Shown: positions 25,683 to 34,865, numbered from the stretch's first letter. The stretch is DNA of 64,000 bases from Streptomyces sp. CB00316 (GCF_001905595.1 NZ_LIXI01000006.1:248001-312000); one strand, 5' to 3'. Made by a program: numbers and translations. Notes: generated from the sequence alone by a model not told the origin.

Positions 25683-25913
25683 GTGCGCGATGAGGCGATG
25701 ACCGGGCAGGCGAAAGGCATGACTCGCGAGGAACTGCTGTCCCTTCCTGTTGCCGTTGACCTGGACACAGGCAACCGCGCGCTGGGGCTCGGGCGGAGCA
25801 AGGGCTACGAGCTGGCCAAGCGGGGCGAGTACCCGTGCAAGGTCCTGCGCCTGGGGAAGGCGTACCGCGTGGTGACGGCGGACCTGCTCGACCTGCTGGG
25901 GCTGGCCGCGTGA
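25683..25913 (+). CDS. Small HTH protein, excisionase-like
   Basis: 76 residues from a GTG at 25683; ATG starts at 25698 or 25719 are also possible. ALGLGRSKGYELAKRGEYPC followed by VLRLGKAYRVVTADLLDLLG is the MerR/AlpA winged-helix pattern of excisionases, with a slightly different recognition helix from element 1. Divergent from the XRE gene. Excisionase is the best guess; a plain regulator is possible. Confidence 0.7.
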   Translation: MRDEAMTGQAKGMTREELLSLPVAVDLDTGNRALGLGRSKGYELAKRGEYPCKVLRLGKAYRVVTADLLDLLGLAA

Positions 25914-26139
25914 GGGTGAAAGAAGATAGCAGGCAGTTCTGCGCTGAGCTGACACAGAATCGCTGGACTGTCTCGGCGGCTGGACGTACGGTTCGTGGTC
26001 GCCCGCCCGAAACGGGCCTGACGAACGGGCAAACCGTCGACGCGCAGGCGCCGCAAGACCCGAGCGACATCCCTCTCACCCCACCAACACCCCGGCCGGT
26101 CAGCGCTCGCCTGCGCGGCCATCAGCGAGGAGCTGCTTC

Positions 26140-27342
26140 TTGGAATCCCCGACGCCCCTGCCCTCTTCCGATCCCACCGTCTGGCCGCCCGTGGCGGTCC
26201 CCGGCCAGCCGACCGTCCCCCCGCCCGCCGCGGACCCCGAGGGCGTAGAGGTCCTCGACCAGCTCCGGGAGGCCATCCGGCGCTACGTCGTGATGCCGAG
26301 CGACGAAGCGCTGACCGCGACCACATTGTGGGCGGCGGCGACCCACCTGCAGACGGTGTGGCAGCACGCACCGCGCCTGGCGGTGGTCGGACCGGCGAAG
26401 CGGTGCGGGAAGTCGCGGCTGCTCGAGGTTCTGATCGAGGCGGTCCACGAGCCGCTGATCACAGTCAACGCCTCCGCTGCGGCGATCTTCCGGTCGATCG
26501 GCGAGGGCGACCCGCCCACGCTCCTGGTGGACGAGGTCGACACCATCTTCGGGAGCGCGAGGGTCGCGGAGAAGAACGAGGAGATGCGCGGCCTGCTCAA
26601 CGCCGGCCACCAGCGCAACCGGCCGACCCTGCGGGTCTCCGGCCCCAACCACGAGGTGGTCAAGTTCGACACCTTCGCCATGGCTGCCCTCGCCGGCATC
26701 GGGGACCTGCCCGACACGATCATGGACCGGTCGGTCGTCATCCGGATGCGCCGCCGAGCCGAGACCGAGAAGGTCAGCTTCTGGCGCTACGGCCGCGACG
26801 ACCTGGCGGTACGCGAGCTCCGCATACGGCTGGCGGCCTGGCTGGCCTCCGTACGCGAACAGGCACTCACCCTGGAGCCGAAGCTGCCGGTCGAGGACCG
26901 CGCCGCCGACACCTGGGCCCCACTGATCAGCGTCGCCGACCTCGCCGGCGGACACTGGCCCCTCCTGGCCCGCACCGCGTGCACCGCCATGACCGACTAC
27001 GAATCCGGGCGCGACGAGGACGGCGGACTGAAGATCCGCATCCTCGCCGACATCCGACGCGCCTTCGCCACCGAAGGCGACCAGCCGGCACTCCGCACCG
27101 GCCGGCTCCTGGAGATCCTCAACCAGGACCAGGAAGCGCCCTGGGCCGAACACAGCCCGAACGGGCTCACCCCGCGCGGCCTGCAGATCCTGCTCCAGGA
27201 CTACGGCATCAAGTCGGCCAACCGCCGCTTCCCCGGCGGCACCCAGGCCAAGGGCTTCACCCGCGCCCAGTTCACCGACGCCTGGACCCGCTACTGCCCG
27301 CCCGAGGCAGCCCCCACCCTCCCGGTCGAGCCCGGCGCCTGA
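26140..27342 (+). CDS. DUF3631-domain P-loop ATPase
   Basis: 400 residues from a TTG at 26140 with GAGGAG 8 bp upstream. Walker A VVGPAKRCGKSRLLEVLIE near residues 80-100, Walker B PTLLVDEVDTIF, and the C-terminal DUF3631 region (EGDQPALRTGRLLEILNQDQ, LTPRGLQILLQDYGIKSANR). Proteins of this type replace primase-helicases in Streptomyces mobile elements, and this is the probable replication function of element 2, which lacks RepSA. Followed by a hairpin and a long inverted repeat. Confidence 0.78.
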   Translation: MESPTPLPSSDPTVWPPVAVPGQPTVPPPAADPEGVEVLDQLREAIRRYVVMPSDEALTATTLWAAATHLQTVWQHAPRLAVVGPAKRCGKSRLLEVLIEAVHEPLITVNASAAAIFRSIGEGDPPTLLVDEVDTIFGSARVAEKNEEMRGLLNAGHQRNRPTLRVSGPNHEVVKFDTFAMAALAGIGDLPDTIMDRSVVIRMRRRAETEKVSFWRYGRDDLAVRELRIRLAAWLASVREQALTLEPKLPVEDRAADTWAPLISVADLAGGHWPLLARTACTAMTDYESGRDEDGGLKIRILADIRRAFATEGDQPALRTGRLLEILNQDQEAPWAEHSPNGLTPRGLQILLQDYGIKSANRRFPGGTQAKGFTRAQFTDAWTRYCPPEAAPTLPVEPGA

Positions 27343-27350
27343 CCCTCCCC

Positions 27351-27476
27351 GACTCGTCCCACCCGTCCCCGCGCAGGTCAGCGCGGGGACGAGTCACCGA
27401 CCCGCAACGAGTCGACCCGACATCAACGCCCCACCCGTACCTGCCCTGACCAGCGACGGGACGAGTGGGACGAGTC
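27351..27476. repeat. Nested inverted repeats after the DUF3631 gene
   Basis: Outer arms GACTCGTCCCACCCGTCCC (27351-27369) and its complement at 27458-27476 match at 18 of 19 positions. Inside is a perfect 10-bp hairpin (27365-27374 with 27381-27390, loop AGGTCA). The small hairpin may terminate the upstream gene; the outer pair could mark an origin or regulatory loop. In the rest of 27343-27693 the frame of the next gene is open upstream without a start codon, and no other gene is evident. Confidence 0.5.
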
Positions 27477-27693
27477 CCCGCCGCCCACGGCCGCCCACAC
27501 CCCGGCGGCCACGCCCTTCCCCACCCTGGAGACCGCCCCCTTACACTTCCCTGCCCCAAGCGTCCCGGCAGCCATACGCGGCATCCGCGCCGGCATCGCG
27601 CGGCTCACCTCGGCCGCCGAGGACGAGACCCTCAACCAGAATGACGATCCTGACGACGCTCGCCGAGCACCCACACCCGCTCGAGGGCGTCGC

Positions 27694-28647
27694 GTGAGCC
27701 GCGCGGGACGCTTCATCCTCGTCCTCGGTCTGGTGGCCGTCGTCCTCATGGCCTTCCGGGTGTCGTGGAACGCACTGTCCGACGTGGCCCGCGCCACCGG
27801 CGCCGACTCCACCGCCGCCCTGCTCTACCCGATCGTCGTCGACGGCCTGATGGCCCTCGCGCTGATCGCCACGCTCGTGCTGACCGGCCCCGACCGGACT
27901 TTCGCGCTGCGGGTCCTGGCGACCTACACGATCGCCAGCCTCCTGCTGAACTACGTGCACGGCCTCGTCCCGGCCCTGCACACCGACTCGATCCGGTGGG
28001 GCCGACTGACCGACTGGGACTATGCGAACTGGGCCCTCGTACTGCTGGCAACCTCACTCCCAGTCGGGTCGATCTACTTCGGCTCGGACCTCGTGGCCAA
28101 GGTGCTGCACCACAACCCCGAGTCGGCCGACTCCCCCGAAGCGGCCTCTGCCCAGTCGGCCGGCGACCAGGCCCCACGGTCGACGCCTGACCGGCCCGAA
28201 TCGGCCTCTGAGCAGCTGACCGAGTCGGCCCCCACGGAGGTCACCGAGGCACCTGCCACGGGGCCGACCGAGGGAGCCGAAGCGGTCCCCGCCACCCGAC
28301 CGCCTCGACCGCCTCGACCGACCACGGTGGCGGAGTCGACCGAAGCCGCCCCGCGTCGGGCGACCGGTCGGGTCCCCGACGCTGCCAAGCCGACCGCCGA
28401 CCGCACCCGCACACCCGCCGAAGTCCTCAACAGGGCCCGACTCCTGACCGCCGACTGGAGCGACGACCAGCTGACCGCCGAGCGTCTGCGCCGCGAACTA
28501 CGGATCGGCCTGCCCCGGGCCCGCGCCTTGCGCGACCAGTTTCAAGCCGAGCGCACCGGCCAGGCCCAGCCCGCCACGGGCGACGGCTCCAAGGCCGCAC
28601 CACTCGACGGACTGAACGAAGCCGCCTCCCCCGTCGGCACCGGCTGA
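27694..28647 (+). CDS. DUF2637 membrane protein (SpdB-like), element 2
   Basis: 317 residues from a GTG at 27694 overlapping an upstream in-frame TGA (GTGA). Four membrane spans (RFILVLGLVAVVLMAFRVSW, LLYPIVVDGLMALALIATLV, VLATYTIASLLLNYVHGL, WALVLLATSLPVGSIYF), then a long disordered Pro/Thr/Glu linker and a C-terminal helical DNA-binding-like piece (ELRIGLPRARALRDQFQAER). Same architecture as the DUF2637 protein of element 1 but divergent in sequence. Presumed intramycelial spread or coupling role. Confidence 0.78.
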   Translation: MSRAGRFILVLGLVAVVLMAFRVSWNALSDVARATGADSTAALLYPIVVDGLMALALIATLVLTGPDRTFALRVLATYTIASLLLNYVHGLVPALHTDSIRWGRLTDWDYANWALVLLATSLPVGSIYFGSDLVAKVLHHNPESADSPEAASAQSAGDQAPRSTPDRPESASEQLTESAPTEVTEAPATGPTEGAEAVPATRPPRPPRPTTVAESTEAAPRRATGRVPDAAKPTADRTRTPAEVLNRARLLTADWSDDQLTAERLRRELRIGLPRARALRDQFQAERTGQAQPATGDGSKAAPLDGLNEAASPVGTG

Positions 28648-28755
28648 CCCTCACAGAGCCCTGCCCCGCCCTCCGGCGCATCCCGTGTCCCCGTGCAGCC
28701 GAGCACGGGGACACGGAGGCCGCACACAACCAAGCACCCAACGGAGAACCGATCC

Positions 28756-29337
28756 ATGCACGACCCGAACCACGAACTCCCCACACCCCAGGAAGAGATG
28801 ACTGCCGGCCTCAACGGCGCAGCAAGTTGTCGGGTAAGGAGTCCTTACCCGACCTCCGCCCCGGGGGAGGCGGAGGCTTCCGGCGCCGAGGGGGCGCCGA
28901 TGTCGGCCGGCCCGGGGGAGCCGACTCGGGGAGATGCCAAGCAGTCGCCCACACCGCACCGCCGTCTGCGTGAGCCCACGCTGCGTGAGAAGCGCGTCCA
29001 CCCGCGCTACAGCCACGCCGAGTTCACTCTCCTCGCCACAGCCGCCGACCTCAGCCAGATGCCGGTCGGCGGCTACGTCGCCGAGACGTCGCTCGCCGCC
29101 GCTCGCTCCGATGACCCCACCGCCGCGGTCGCCGACTACCGCGCCATGGTCAAGGCGCTGATGGCCGCCAACGGGCAGCTCGCCAAGATCGGCAACAACC
29201 TCAACCAGCTCACCCGCTTCCTCAACCAGGACGCCCCCTGGCCCGAGGCAGACCTCGTATGGCGGCTGCTGCGCCACATCGAGGCGTCAATCACCGACGT
29301 GGACATGGCCGTCGCCCAGGTGACCTCGGGACGGTGA
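28756..29337 (+). CDS. MobC-like mobilisation accessory protein
   Basis: 193 residues from the ATG at 28756. A disordered first 70 residues precede a basic ribbon-helix-helix-like part (LREKRVHPRYSHAEFTLLAT) and the MobC signature AANGQLAKIGNNLNQLTRFL. MobC proteins bind oriT and help the relaxase open the strands. Ends 4 bp before the relaxase start, so co-translated with it. Confidence 0.8.
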   Translation: MHDPNHELPTPQEEMTAGLNGAASCRVRSPYPTSAPGEAEASGAEGAPMSAGPGEPTRGDAKQSPTPHRRLREPTLREKRVHPRYSHAEFTLLATAADLSQMPVGGYVAETSLAAARSDDPTAAVADYRAMVKALMAANGQLAKIGNNLNQLTRFLNQDAPWPEADLVWRLLRHIEASITDVDMAVAQVTSGR

Positions 29338-29341
29338 CCAC

Positions 29342-31048
29342 GTGATACCGAAGATCATCCTCGGCAAGGGCGACCGCGCCACCCGCCGCCTCATCGGCTA
29401 CCTGTACGGCCCGGGCAGCGCCAACGAGCACACCGACCCGCACCTGGTGGCGTCCTGGAACGGCTTCGCCCCCGACCCCGGCCGCAGCCCCCACCGCAAC
29501 CCCAGGGATGTCGAGGCCCAGCTCGCCGCGCAGCTCGACCAGCCCGTGAGGATGGTCGGCGACAAGGCACCGGCGACCGCGGTGTGGCACTGCCCGGTCC
29601 GGGCCGCGCCCGAGGACCCGACCCTGACCGACACCCAGTGGGCGGACATCGCCCGCCGGATCGTGGCCGCCGCCGGCATCGCCCCCGAAGGTGACGAGGA
29701 AGCCTGCCGCTGGGTCGCCGTCCGGCACGCCGACGACCACATCCACATCGCCGCCACCCTCGTACGCCAGGACGGCCGCCGCCCCCGCCGCGACCACGAC
29801 ATCCGCGCCGTCCAGCGCGAAGCCCGCAAGATCGAGATCGACTTCGGCCTCCGCCGCCTCAACCCGGGCGACGGCACCGCCGCCAAACGACCTACCAGCA
29901 GGGAGCACTTCAAGGCCAGGCGCCAGGGCCAGGACACCACGACCCGCGAGATCCTGCGCATGCGCGTACGCCGCGCGGTGGCCGCCGCGTCCAGCGAGAC
30001 CGAGTTTTTCGCGCTCCTTGAGGTGACCGGCGTGAGCGTGCGCCCCAAGAGCGGACCGTCCGGCGACGTCCTCGGCTACAGCGTCGCCCTGCCCGGCGAC
30101 CTCAACATGCACAGCGAACCGGTCTGGTTCTCCGGCTCCACCCTCGCCGGCGATCTCTCCCTGCCCAAGATCCGCCACCGCCTCACCGCCACCGGCCCCG
30201 AACCGATATCCGCCCGGCCGGCCGACCCCTGGCACCAGGCCACCGCCGCCACCGAACGTATCCCCCACCACCTGACCCACAGCAGCGACCACATCGCCCA
30301 AGGCCAGCTCGTCGCCCTCGGCGGAGCACTCGACCTGCTGCCGCTCACCGCACCGGCCGAGGCGAAGCGGGAACTCGATCGGGCCGCCGCCGTTTTTGAG
30401 CGCGCCACCCGCTCCCGCATCACCGCCGACCTCGACAGCGCCCGCGTCCTGCGCCGCAGCGTCCAGACCATCCTGCGCACCCCCACCGCCACGGGCGACG
30501 GGGCGGGGCTGGCGATGCTGCTGGACGCCGCCCTTATCGCCGTGGCCTTCGCAAGGCACTGGCACCGCACGCACCAGCACGCCCAGCAGGAGGCAGCAGC
30601 CCAGCAGGCACTCGTTCATCTCCAGACCGCGTACGCACACGTCGCCGTTCCCGTCCTGGACGACCTCGCCCGCCGCACGCCCGGCATCCAGACCAAGCAC
30701 CGCTACGCCCGCCACCTCCAGCAGGCCGTCCCCGAGCACGCCGACCGCATCCTGAAGGACCCCGCCTGGGACGCCCTCGCCACCGCCCTCGCCGACGCGG
30801 AAACAGCCGGCCACAACCCAGCTGCGGTCCTCGACCAGGCTCTCGGTCAGCGCACCCTCGACGACGCCCGCAACCCCGCCCGCACCCTGACCTGGCGCAT
30901 CCACCGACTCGGCCAACGCCACACCCCCAGCGCCCGCGCCCAGGCAGCCATGGCCCGCAGCACCACACGGCTCCCCAACAACCCAATCCCCCCAGCGGGG
31001 GTCACACCGGCTGCTCCACAGCAGTCGCCACACGTGCGGCGGCGTTGA
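29342..31048 (+). CDS. Relaxase/mobilisation nuclease
   Basis: 568 residues from a GTG at 29342. N-terminal nuclease domain opens MIPKIILGKGDRATRRLIGY; the His triad motif VRHADDHIHIAATLV lies near residues 126-140. The long C-terminal helical region is typical of Streptomyces MobA-like relaxases. It would nick oriT and pilot single-stranded DNA. This makes element 2 mechanistically unlike TraB-driven element 1. oriT is expected near 28650-28755 or upstream but was not identified. Confidence 0.85.
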   Translation: MIPKIILGKGDRATRRLIGYLYGPGSANEHTDPHLVASWNGFAPDPGRSPHRNPRDVEAQLAAQLDQPVRMVGDKAPATAVWHCPVRAAPEDPTLTDTQWADIARRIVAAAGIAPEGDEEACRWVAVRHADDHIHIAATLVRQDGRRPRRDHDIRAVQREARKIEIDFGLRRLNPGDGTAAKRPTSREHFKARRQGQDTTTREILRMRVRRAVAAASSETEFFALLEVTGVSVRPKSGPSGDVLGYSVALPGDLNMHSEPVWFSGSTLAGDLSLPKIRHRLTATGPEPISARPADPWHQATAATERIPHHLTHSSDHIAQGQLVALGGALDLLPLTAPAEAKRELDRAAAVFERATRSRITADLDSARVLRRSVQTILRTPTATGDGAGLAMLLDAALIAVAFARHWHRTHQHAQQEAAAQQALVHLQTAYAHVAVPVLDDLARRTPGIQTKHRYARHLQQAVPEHADRILKDPAWDALATALADAETAGHNPAAVLDQALGQRTLDDARNPARTLTWRIHRLGQRHTPSARAQAAMARSTTRLPNNPIPPAGVTPAAPQQSPHVRRR

Positions 31049-31059
31049 TCGACCCACGT

Positions 31060-31121
31060 GTTCCCCGAGGGAACAGCGGAGCGTTCCCTCGGGGAACACC
31101 CCGTGCGTTCCGTGAGGGAAC
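31060..31121. repeat. Three GTTCCC-N3-GGGAAC palindromes
   Basis: GTTCCCCGAGGGAAC (31060-31074), its exact reverse complement at 31083-31097 and the variant GTTCCGTGAGGGAAC (31107-31121), spaced 23 and 24 bp. Lies after the relaxase and about 115 bp before the phosphotransferase gene. Operator array, or transcription barrier through pairing of the first two copies. Confidence 0.55.
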
Positions 31122-31235
31122 AAGGCGAAGCCGTTCAGTTTCTGAACAAGATGGCCGCCCCGGACACGAGGTCCCACCGGGAGAGGCCAGTGATCCTTGT
31201 GCGTCTGAGCGGCCGACTCCCGTATCGTCGCCTGG

Positions 31236-32282
31236 GTGACCGACGCGAATGTGGCGGACAGGACGCACCTCCCCGCAGATGATCTGGCCGACCTGATCGG
31301 GGCCTTCGACATCGGTGAAGTGCTGGATCGGCAGCACTTGGCCGATGGCCTCATGAACGTGAACTGGCGGCTGGACACCCGGGTCGGGAGGTTCGCCCTC
31401 AAGCGGGTCACGGACGTGCCGCTCGATCGACTGCGTCGCAACCTCGCAGTCCTTCCCGTCCTGGCTTCGTACGGCGTCCCCGTATGCGCCCCGCTCCCCA
31501 CCGTGGACGGCGCTGTGAACGCCGAGGTCCGTGGTGGCGTCTACTGCCTCTTTCCCTGGTCGACCGGGGAGCACGTTCGCGGAACCGACCTGTCGCAGGC
31601 GCAGACGTCCGAGCTCGGTGTGCACCTCGCGGGACTCCATACGGCACTCGGCCGCGCTGTCGATGAGGCCGGGATGCCCGCCGTGCCGCCATCGGTCACC
31701 GCTGAGGCGACCGAGGCCGGACGAGCTGTCCAGAAGGCCGACCGGCTTGCCGGAGCCGTGTCGGCCCGAGGTGCGGGAGACGCATTCGACAGGGCTGCGG
31801 GTGCTGCCCTCGAAGAGCGCAAGATCCTCCTCGACAAGCACGCTCACCTGCGCCCCGAGGGAGACACCCCCGCAGGCCCGCACGGCTGGACCCACGGTGA
31901 CTTCCAGTACCGGAACCTCCTCTGGACGGACGGCGAGCTGACCGCCGTCCTGGACTGGGACCGGCTGGACATCCGCCCGTACGCGGAGGAGGTCGTCCGT
32001 ACCGCGCAGGTGCAGTTCGGTGTGGAGGGCGTCTTCGACCTGGAGCGGGTGTCGGCCTTCGTGAGCGGCTACCGGTCGGTGGTCCCGTTGGAGCCGGCCG
32101 CGCTGCTCGACGCCGCGCGGCGCCTGTGGTGGAAGCGGATGACGGACTTCTGGCAGCTCGAATTTCACTACGACCGGGGCGACCGCTCCTGCGACGACTT
32201 GTTCATCGCCGACGAGGCGCTCCTTCACTGGTGGACGGAGCGGCTCGACGAGGTGGAGCGAACGTTCGTCGGCGCTCTCTAG
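31236..32282 (+). CDS. Aminoglycoside phosphotransferase-family kinase
   Basis: 348 residues from a GTG at 31236; no ribosome site is seen and TATCGT lies 8 bp upstream, so perhaps leaderless. Brenner motif WTHGDFQYRNLLW and metal-binding VLDWDRLDI mark an APH/choline-kinase fold; the nucleotide lobe has RFALKRV. Phosphorylates a sugar, amino alcohol or antibiotic hydroxyl. Convergent with the GT operon (4-bp overlap of ends). Could supply self-resistance or an activated intermediate. Confidence 0.82.
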   Translation: MTDANVADRTHLPADDLADLIGAFDIGEVLDRQHLADGLMNVNWRLDTRVGRFALKRVTDVPLDRLRRNLAVLPVLASYGVPVCAPLPTVDGAVNAEVRGGVYCLFPWSTGEHVRGTDLSQAQTSELGVHLAGLHTALGRAVDEAGMPAVPPSVTAEATEAGRAVQKADRLAGAVSARGAGDAFDRAAGAALEERKILLDKHAHLRPEGDTPAGPHGWTHGDFQYRNLLWTDGELTAVLDWDRLDIRPYAEEVVRTAQVQFGVEGVFDLERVSAFVSGYRSVVPLEPAALLDAARRLWWKRMTDFWQLEFHYDRGDRSCDDLFIADEALLHWWTERLDEVERTFVGAL

Positions 32283-33319
32283 AACCCAAGCTCACGGAGC
32301 TCCGGCAGGCACGGGCGGGTGAACCGCGCCGCTCTGGTCCGAGCTCGCTCCCCCAGGGCTTCAGGTTCGATGTCTCGGATCGCTCGTGCCCACGCCTCGG
32401 GGCCAGCGGTGGGGGGCAGGACGATCCCGGCGTCACCGATGGCTTCGGGGATGCCGCCCCGATCGGTACCGATGCTCGGTACGCCGTGCAGGGCGGCCTC
32501 GACGATCACTCGGGGGAAGGCGTCTTCCACGGTGGACGGGACCAGCAGCAGTCGGTGGCTGCGGTACAGCGGCTCCATGTCGTACACGCGGGGCACGTAC
32601 GTGACGTTCGGATAGGCCGCGAAGTCGGCTGAGGTGTCCCACCAGCCTTCGACGAGCGTGAAGCGCTGCTTCGGCATGAGACGGATGAGCTGGTGCAGGA
32701 GCTGCGAGCCCTTGGCGGGGATGGGGTTGATCATGAGTACGGCCCGGGTGCGCTCCGTGTCCGTGGCCGGTCGTGGGCGGGCGAACGGCGGGTACACGAC
32801 GCCGATGCGGGTGCCGGTTGTGTGGGGTGCTCGATTGCGGACGAACTTCGACACGGCAAGGCCGTAGTGGGGGCGGCCGGCGAGCACGCCCAGGCCGGTG
32901 GCGGAGACCGAGTGCAGCAGGCCGGCGACGAGTGCGGTCGGCCTGGCCAGCGCCGCCAGCCGCGCTGAGCCTTCCTGGGCGGTGAACACGATGTCGGGGC
33001 GGAGAGCTCTCAAGAGGCCGCCGGAAACGTGCTCCACGTTGTTCTGCATCAATGCCGAGCAGTCGACCCCGTTCCACTGGTAGAGCAGGGCTCCTTCTGC
33101 CTCGTCGTACGGGACGCGATGGGCGTCCAGGTGGGCGCGCATGCCGGGGAGCTGGGTGGCTCCGTTCCAGGGGGCCTCGTGCGAGCCGAGGTAGGAGACG
33201 TGCCAGCCGGCGGCGGCGAGTTCTTCGGCGAGGAGTTGCTGGGTGACCTCGGCGCCGCCGATGAGGAAGGGGGCGGGGTGCGGCGCCAGGCGAAGAGTGC
33301 GGTGGGCATCGGCGGTCAC
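32279..33319 (-). CDS. GT4-family glycosyltransferase
   Basis: 346 residues. N-terminal Rossmann domain with LIGGAEVTQQLLAEELAAAG (Gly-rich acceptor loop) and C-terminal donor domain with the E-x7-E motif EDAFPRVIVEA and HGVPSIGTDRGGIPEAIGD. Retaining GT-B fold using a nucleotide sugar; cytoplasmic or membrane-peripheral. Last gene of a seven-gene overlapping operon. Donor and acceptor are unknown. Confidence 0.87.
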   Translation of the reverse strand: MTADAHRTLRLAPHPAPFLIGGAEVTQQLLAEELAAAGWHVSYLGSHEAPWNGATQLPGMRAHLDAHRVPYDEAEGALLYQWNGVDCSALMQNNVEHVSGGLLRALRPDIVFTAQEGSARLAALARPTALVAGLLHSVSATGLGVLAGRPHYGLAVSKFVRNRAPHTTGTRIGVVYPPFARPRPATDTERTRAVLMINPIPAKGSQLLHQLIRLMPKQRFTLVEGWWDTSADFAAYPNVTYVPRVYDMEPLYRSHRLLLVPSTVEDAFPRVIVEAALHGVPSIGTDRGGIPEAIGDAGIVLPPTAGPEAWARAIRDIEPEALGERARTRAARFTRPCLPELRELGF

Positions 33320-33930
33320 CTCGCCCAGAAGGTGACGAGGGCTTCCACGGCCTGGGCGACTTCGTCCGGTCCGGCGTCGGCGGCCAGGACCGTGAGCTCT
33401 CGCGTTACGGGCCGCCGGGGCGCGTGGACGAAGTAGTCGCGGGCGTGGTCAAGGAAGCCTGGCTCGTGGAGGAAGTACTCGGACTCGGCGGCGGTGTGGC
33501 CGGCGTTCTTGCGGCGGAGGTGGAGCGTCTCCGCCGGTACGTCGAGGTAGAGGGTGCGGTCCGGGCGCAGGAAAGGGAGCTTCTTGAGCCGGTCGCGGAG
33601 CTGGTGGTGGACGCCGTACCGGAATAGTGCGTCCAGGGCGTACGCGTGGGCGAGGAGGGTGTCCACCGAGCGGTCGAGGATGACGAGCGTCCTGCCGTTC
33701 GCGGCGGCTTCGGCGACCCGGGTGGCCTCGATCTCCATGAACCGCTCGAAGGCGGCGAGTTGGGCTGCCGCGGAGTCGGTGCGGGCCGGAGGGATGTCGT
33801 CGCGGTGGGCGATGTGCTTGACGTAGCAGTGGGAGACGAAGGCTCGGGCTCCGAGGGCGGTGTGGCGGAGGTGACGAATCGCCGTGGATTTCCCGGCGTA
33901 GGAGGGCCCTTCCAAGGCGATGATCAGCAC
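33316..33930 (-). CDS. P-loop (deoxynucleoside/thymidylate-kinase-like) kinase
   Basis: 204 residues from a GTG at 33930 overlapping the PIG-L stop. LIIALEGPSYAGKSTAIRHL is a Walker A, LVILDRSVDTLLAHAYALD a DR-type acceptor loop, and RTLYLDVPAETLHLRRKNAG resembles the lid region of thymidylate kinases. It likely phosphorylates a small molecule or nucleotide. Within a carbohydrate operon it may make a sugar phosphate or sugar-nucleotide precursor (inference). Confidence 0.75.
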   Translation of the reverse strand: MLIIALEGPSYAGKSTAIRHLRHTALGARAFVSHCYVKHIAHRDDIPPARTDSAAAQLAAFERFMEIEATRVAEAAANGRTLVILDRSVDTLLAHAYALDALFRYGVHHQLRDRLKKLPFLRPDRTLYLDVPAETLHLRRKNAGHTAAESEYFLHEPGFLDHARDYFVHAPRRPVTRELTVLAADAGPDEVAQAVEALVTFWAR

Positions 33931-34865
33931 GTCGGCTCCGTTCGGTAGAAGCGTTCGGCGTAGAAGCCGGTGGAGTCGACGAGGTCGGCCGCCGTGGTGA
34001 AGGCGTGCCGGATCGGGCGGTACATCTTCCGGGCCGGGTGCATCTGCGAGCCGTGCATCCTCAGGACGGTGACCTTGTCCAGGACGACGTCGGTGATGTC
34101 GACCAGCTCGGGCCGCATCGTCGCCCCCGTACGCGTACGGAAGAGCTGCTGGTCGCAGCCGACGAGCGCGTACGTCGCCCAGAAGGCGAGGTCCTCCCAG
34201 AACCAGGTGCACCCGAGGCGGACAGCTGCCTCGTGGACGAGGAGGTGGTCGGGGTGGCGGGTGACGGTGGCGGGCGCAAGAAGTTCGGCGCCGAGGTGAG
34301 CGGCGGCGATCCGGCGGAGCTCGTCGGTGATCTGGTCGAGCACCTGTGGGTCGTAGGTCCGGTACGGGGGCTCGGCGTCCTTGTGGCCGAGGAGGTGCCG
34401 GCGGGCGGCGAACAGTGCGAGCGCGGCGGCGCCTTCGCGGTCGCGCAGCTCGGACACCGTGTCGACGTCGGTGTACGTGGCTTCCAGGGCGGGGTGGACA
34501 CTCCGGGACCTGGTGAAGACGGTGGCCACGGTCAGCGGTCGGGGGTGGGCCAGGAAGGTGCCCGAGGCGGAGAGGGCGAAGTCGTCGTGGTGGGGTTCGA
34601 TGACGACGACCGGGCGGCCGGAGGGGCTGCGGGCCTCGATGTAGTACGGGACGCGGGTGTGAGGTGCGGTCACCTTCAGGACGCGGTGGTCGTGGGTCCG
34701 GTGGCGGGCGGCGAGCTGCTGGTTGTGCGTCTGGTGGGCGCGGTGGAGGTCGTCGGGGAAGGTGTAGATGCCGTGCCCGTCCGGAACCGGCAGGTCGGCC
34801 AGAGGCTGGGGCTGGGGCTGGGGCTGGGGCTGGGGCTGGGGCTGCACAGGAGTCTCCTTCGTCAT
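33924..34865 (-). CDS. PIG-L/LmbE-family deacetylase
   Basis: 313 residues from the ATG at 34865, overlapping the GT2 stop. Zinc motif EPHHDDFALSASG (PHxDD) near residue 90 and HPDHLLVHEA near 205. These metalloenzymes deacetylate N-acetylglucosaminyl conjugates (MshB, PIG-L). N-terminus carries a seven-unit QP repeat encoded by a tandem hexanucleotide. Next to GT4 and GT2 genes, it probably deacetylates an amino sugar transferred by one of them. Confidence 0.85.
   Translation of the reverse strand: MTKETPVQPQPQPQPQPQPQPLADLPVPDGHGIYTFPDDLHRAHQTHNQQLAARHRTHDHRVLKVTAPHTRVPYYIEARSPSGRPVVVIEPHHDDFALSASGTFLAHPRPLTVATVFTRSRSVHPALEATYTDVDTVSELRDREGAAALALFAARRHLLGHKDAEPPYRTYDPQVLDQITDELRRIAAAHLGAELLAPATVTRHPDHLLVHEAAVRLGCTWFWEDLAFWATYALVGCDQQLFRTRTGATMRPELVDITDVVLDKVTVLRMHGSQMHPARKMYRPIRHAFTTAADLVDSTGFYAERFYRTEPTC

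Noticed and set aside
11527..31048. Insertion sequences or transposases
   Set aside because: No DDE or HUH transposase and no terminal inverted repeats with target duplication were found; mobility is explained by the two tyrosine integrases.
31060..31121. CRISPR array
   Set aside because: Only three short palindromes with 8-9 bp between them; no constant-length spacers and no cas genes.
29291..31501. 736-codon minus-strand frame
   Set aside because: Antisense shadow of the relaxase with Gly/Val/Ala-rich translation.
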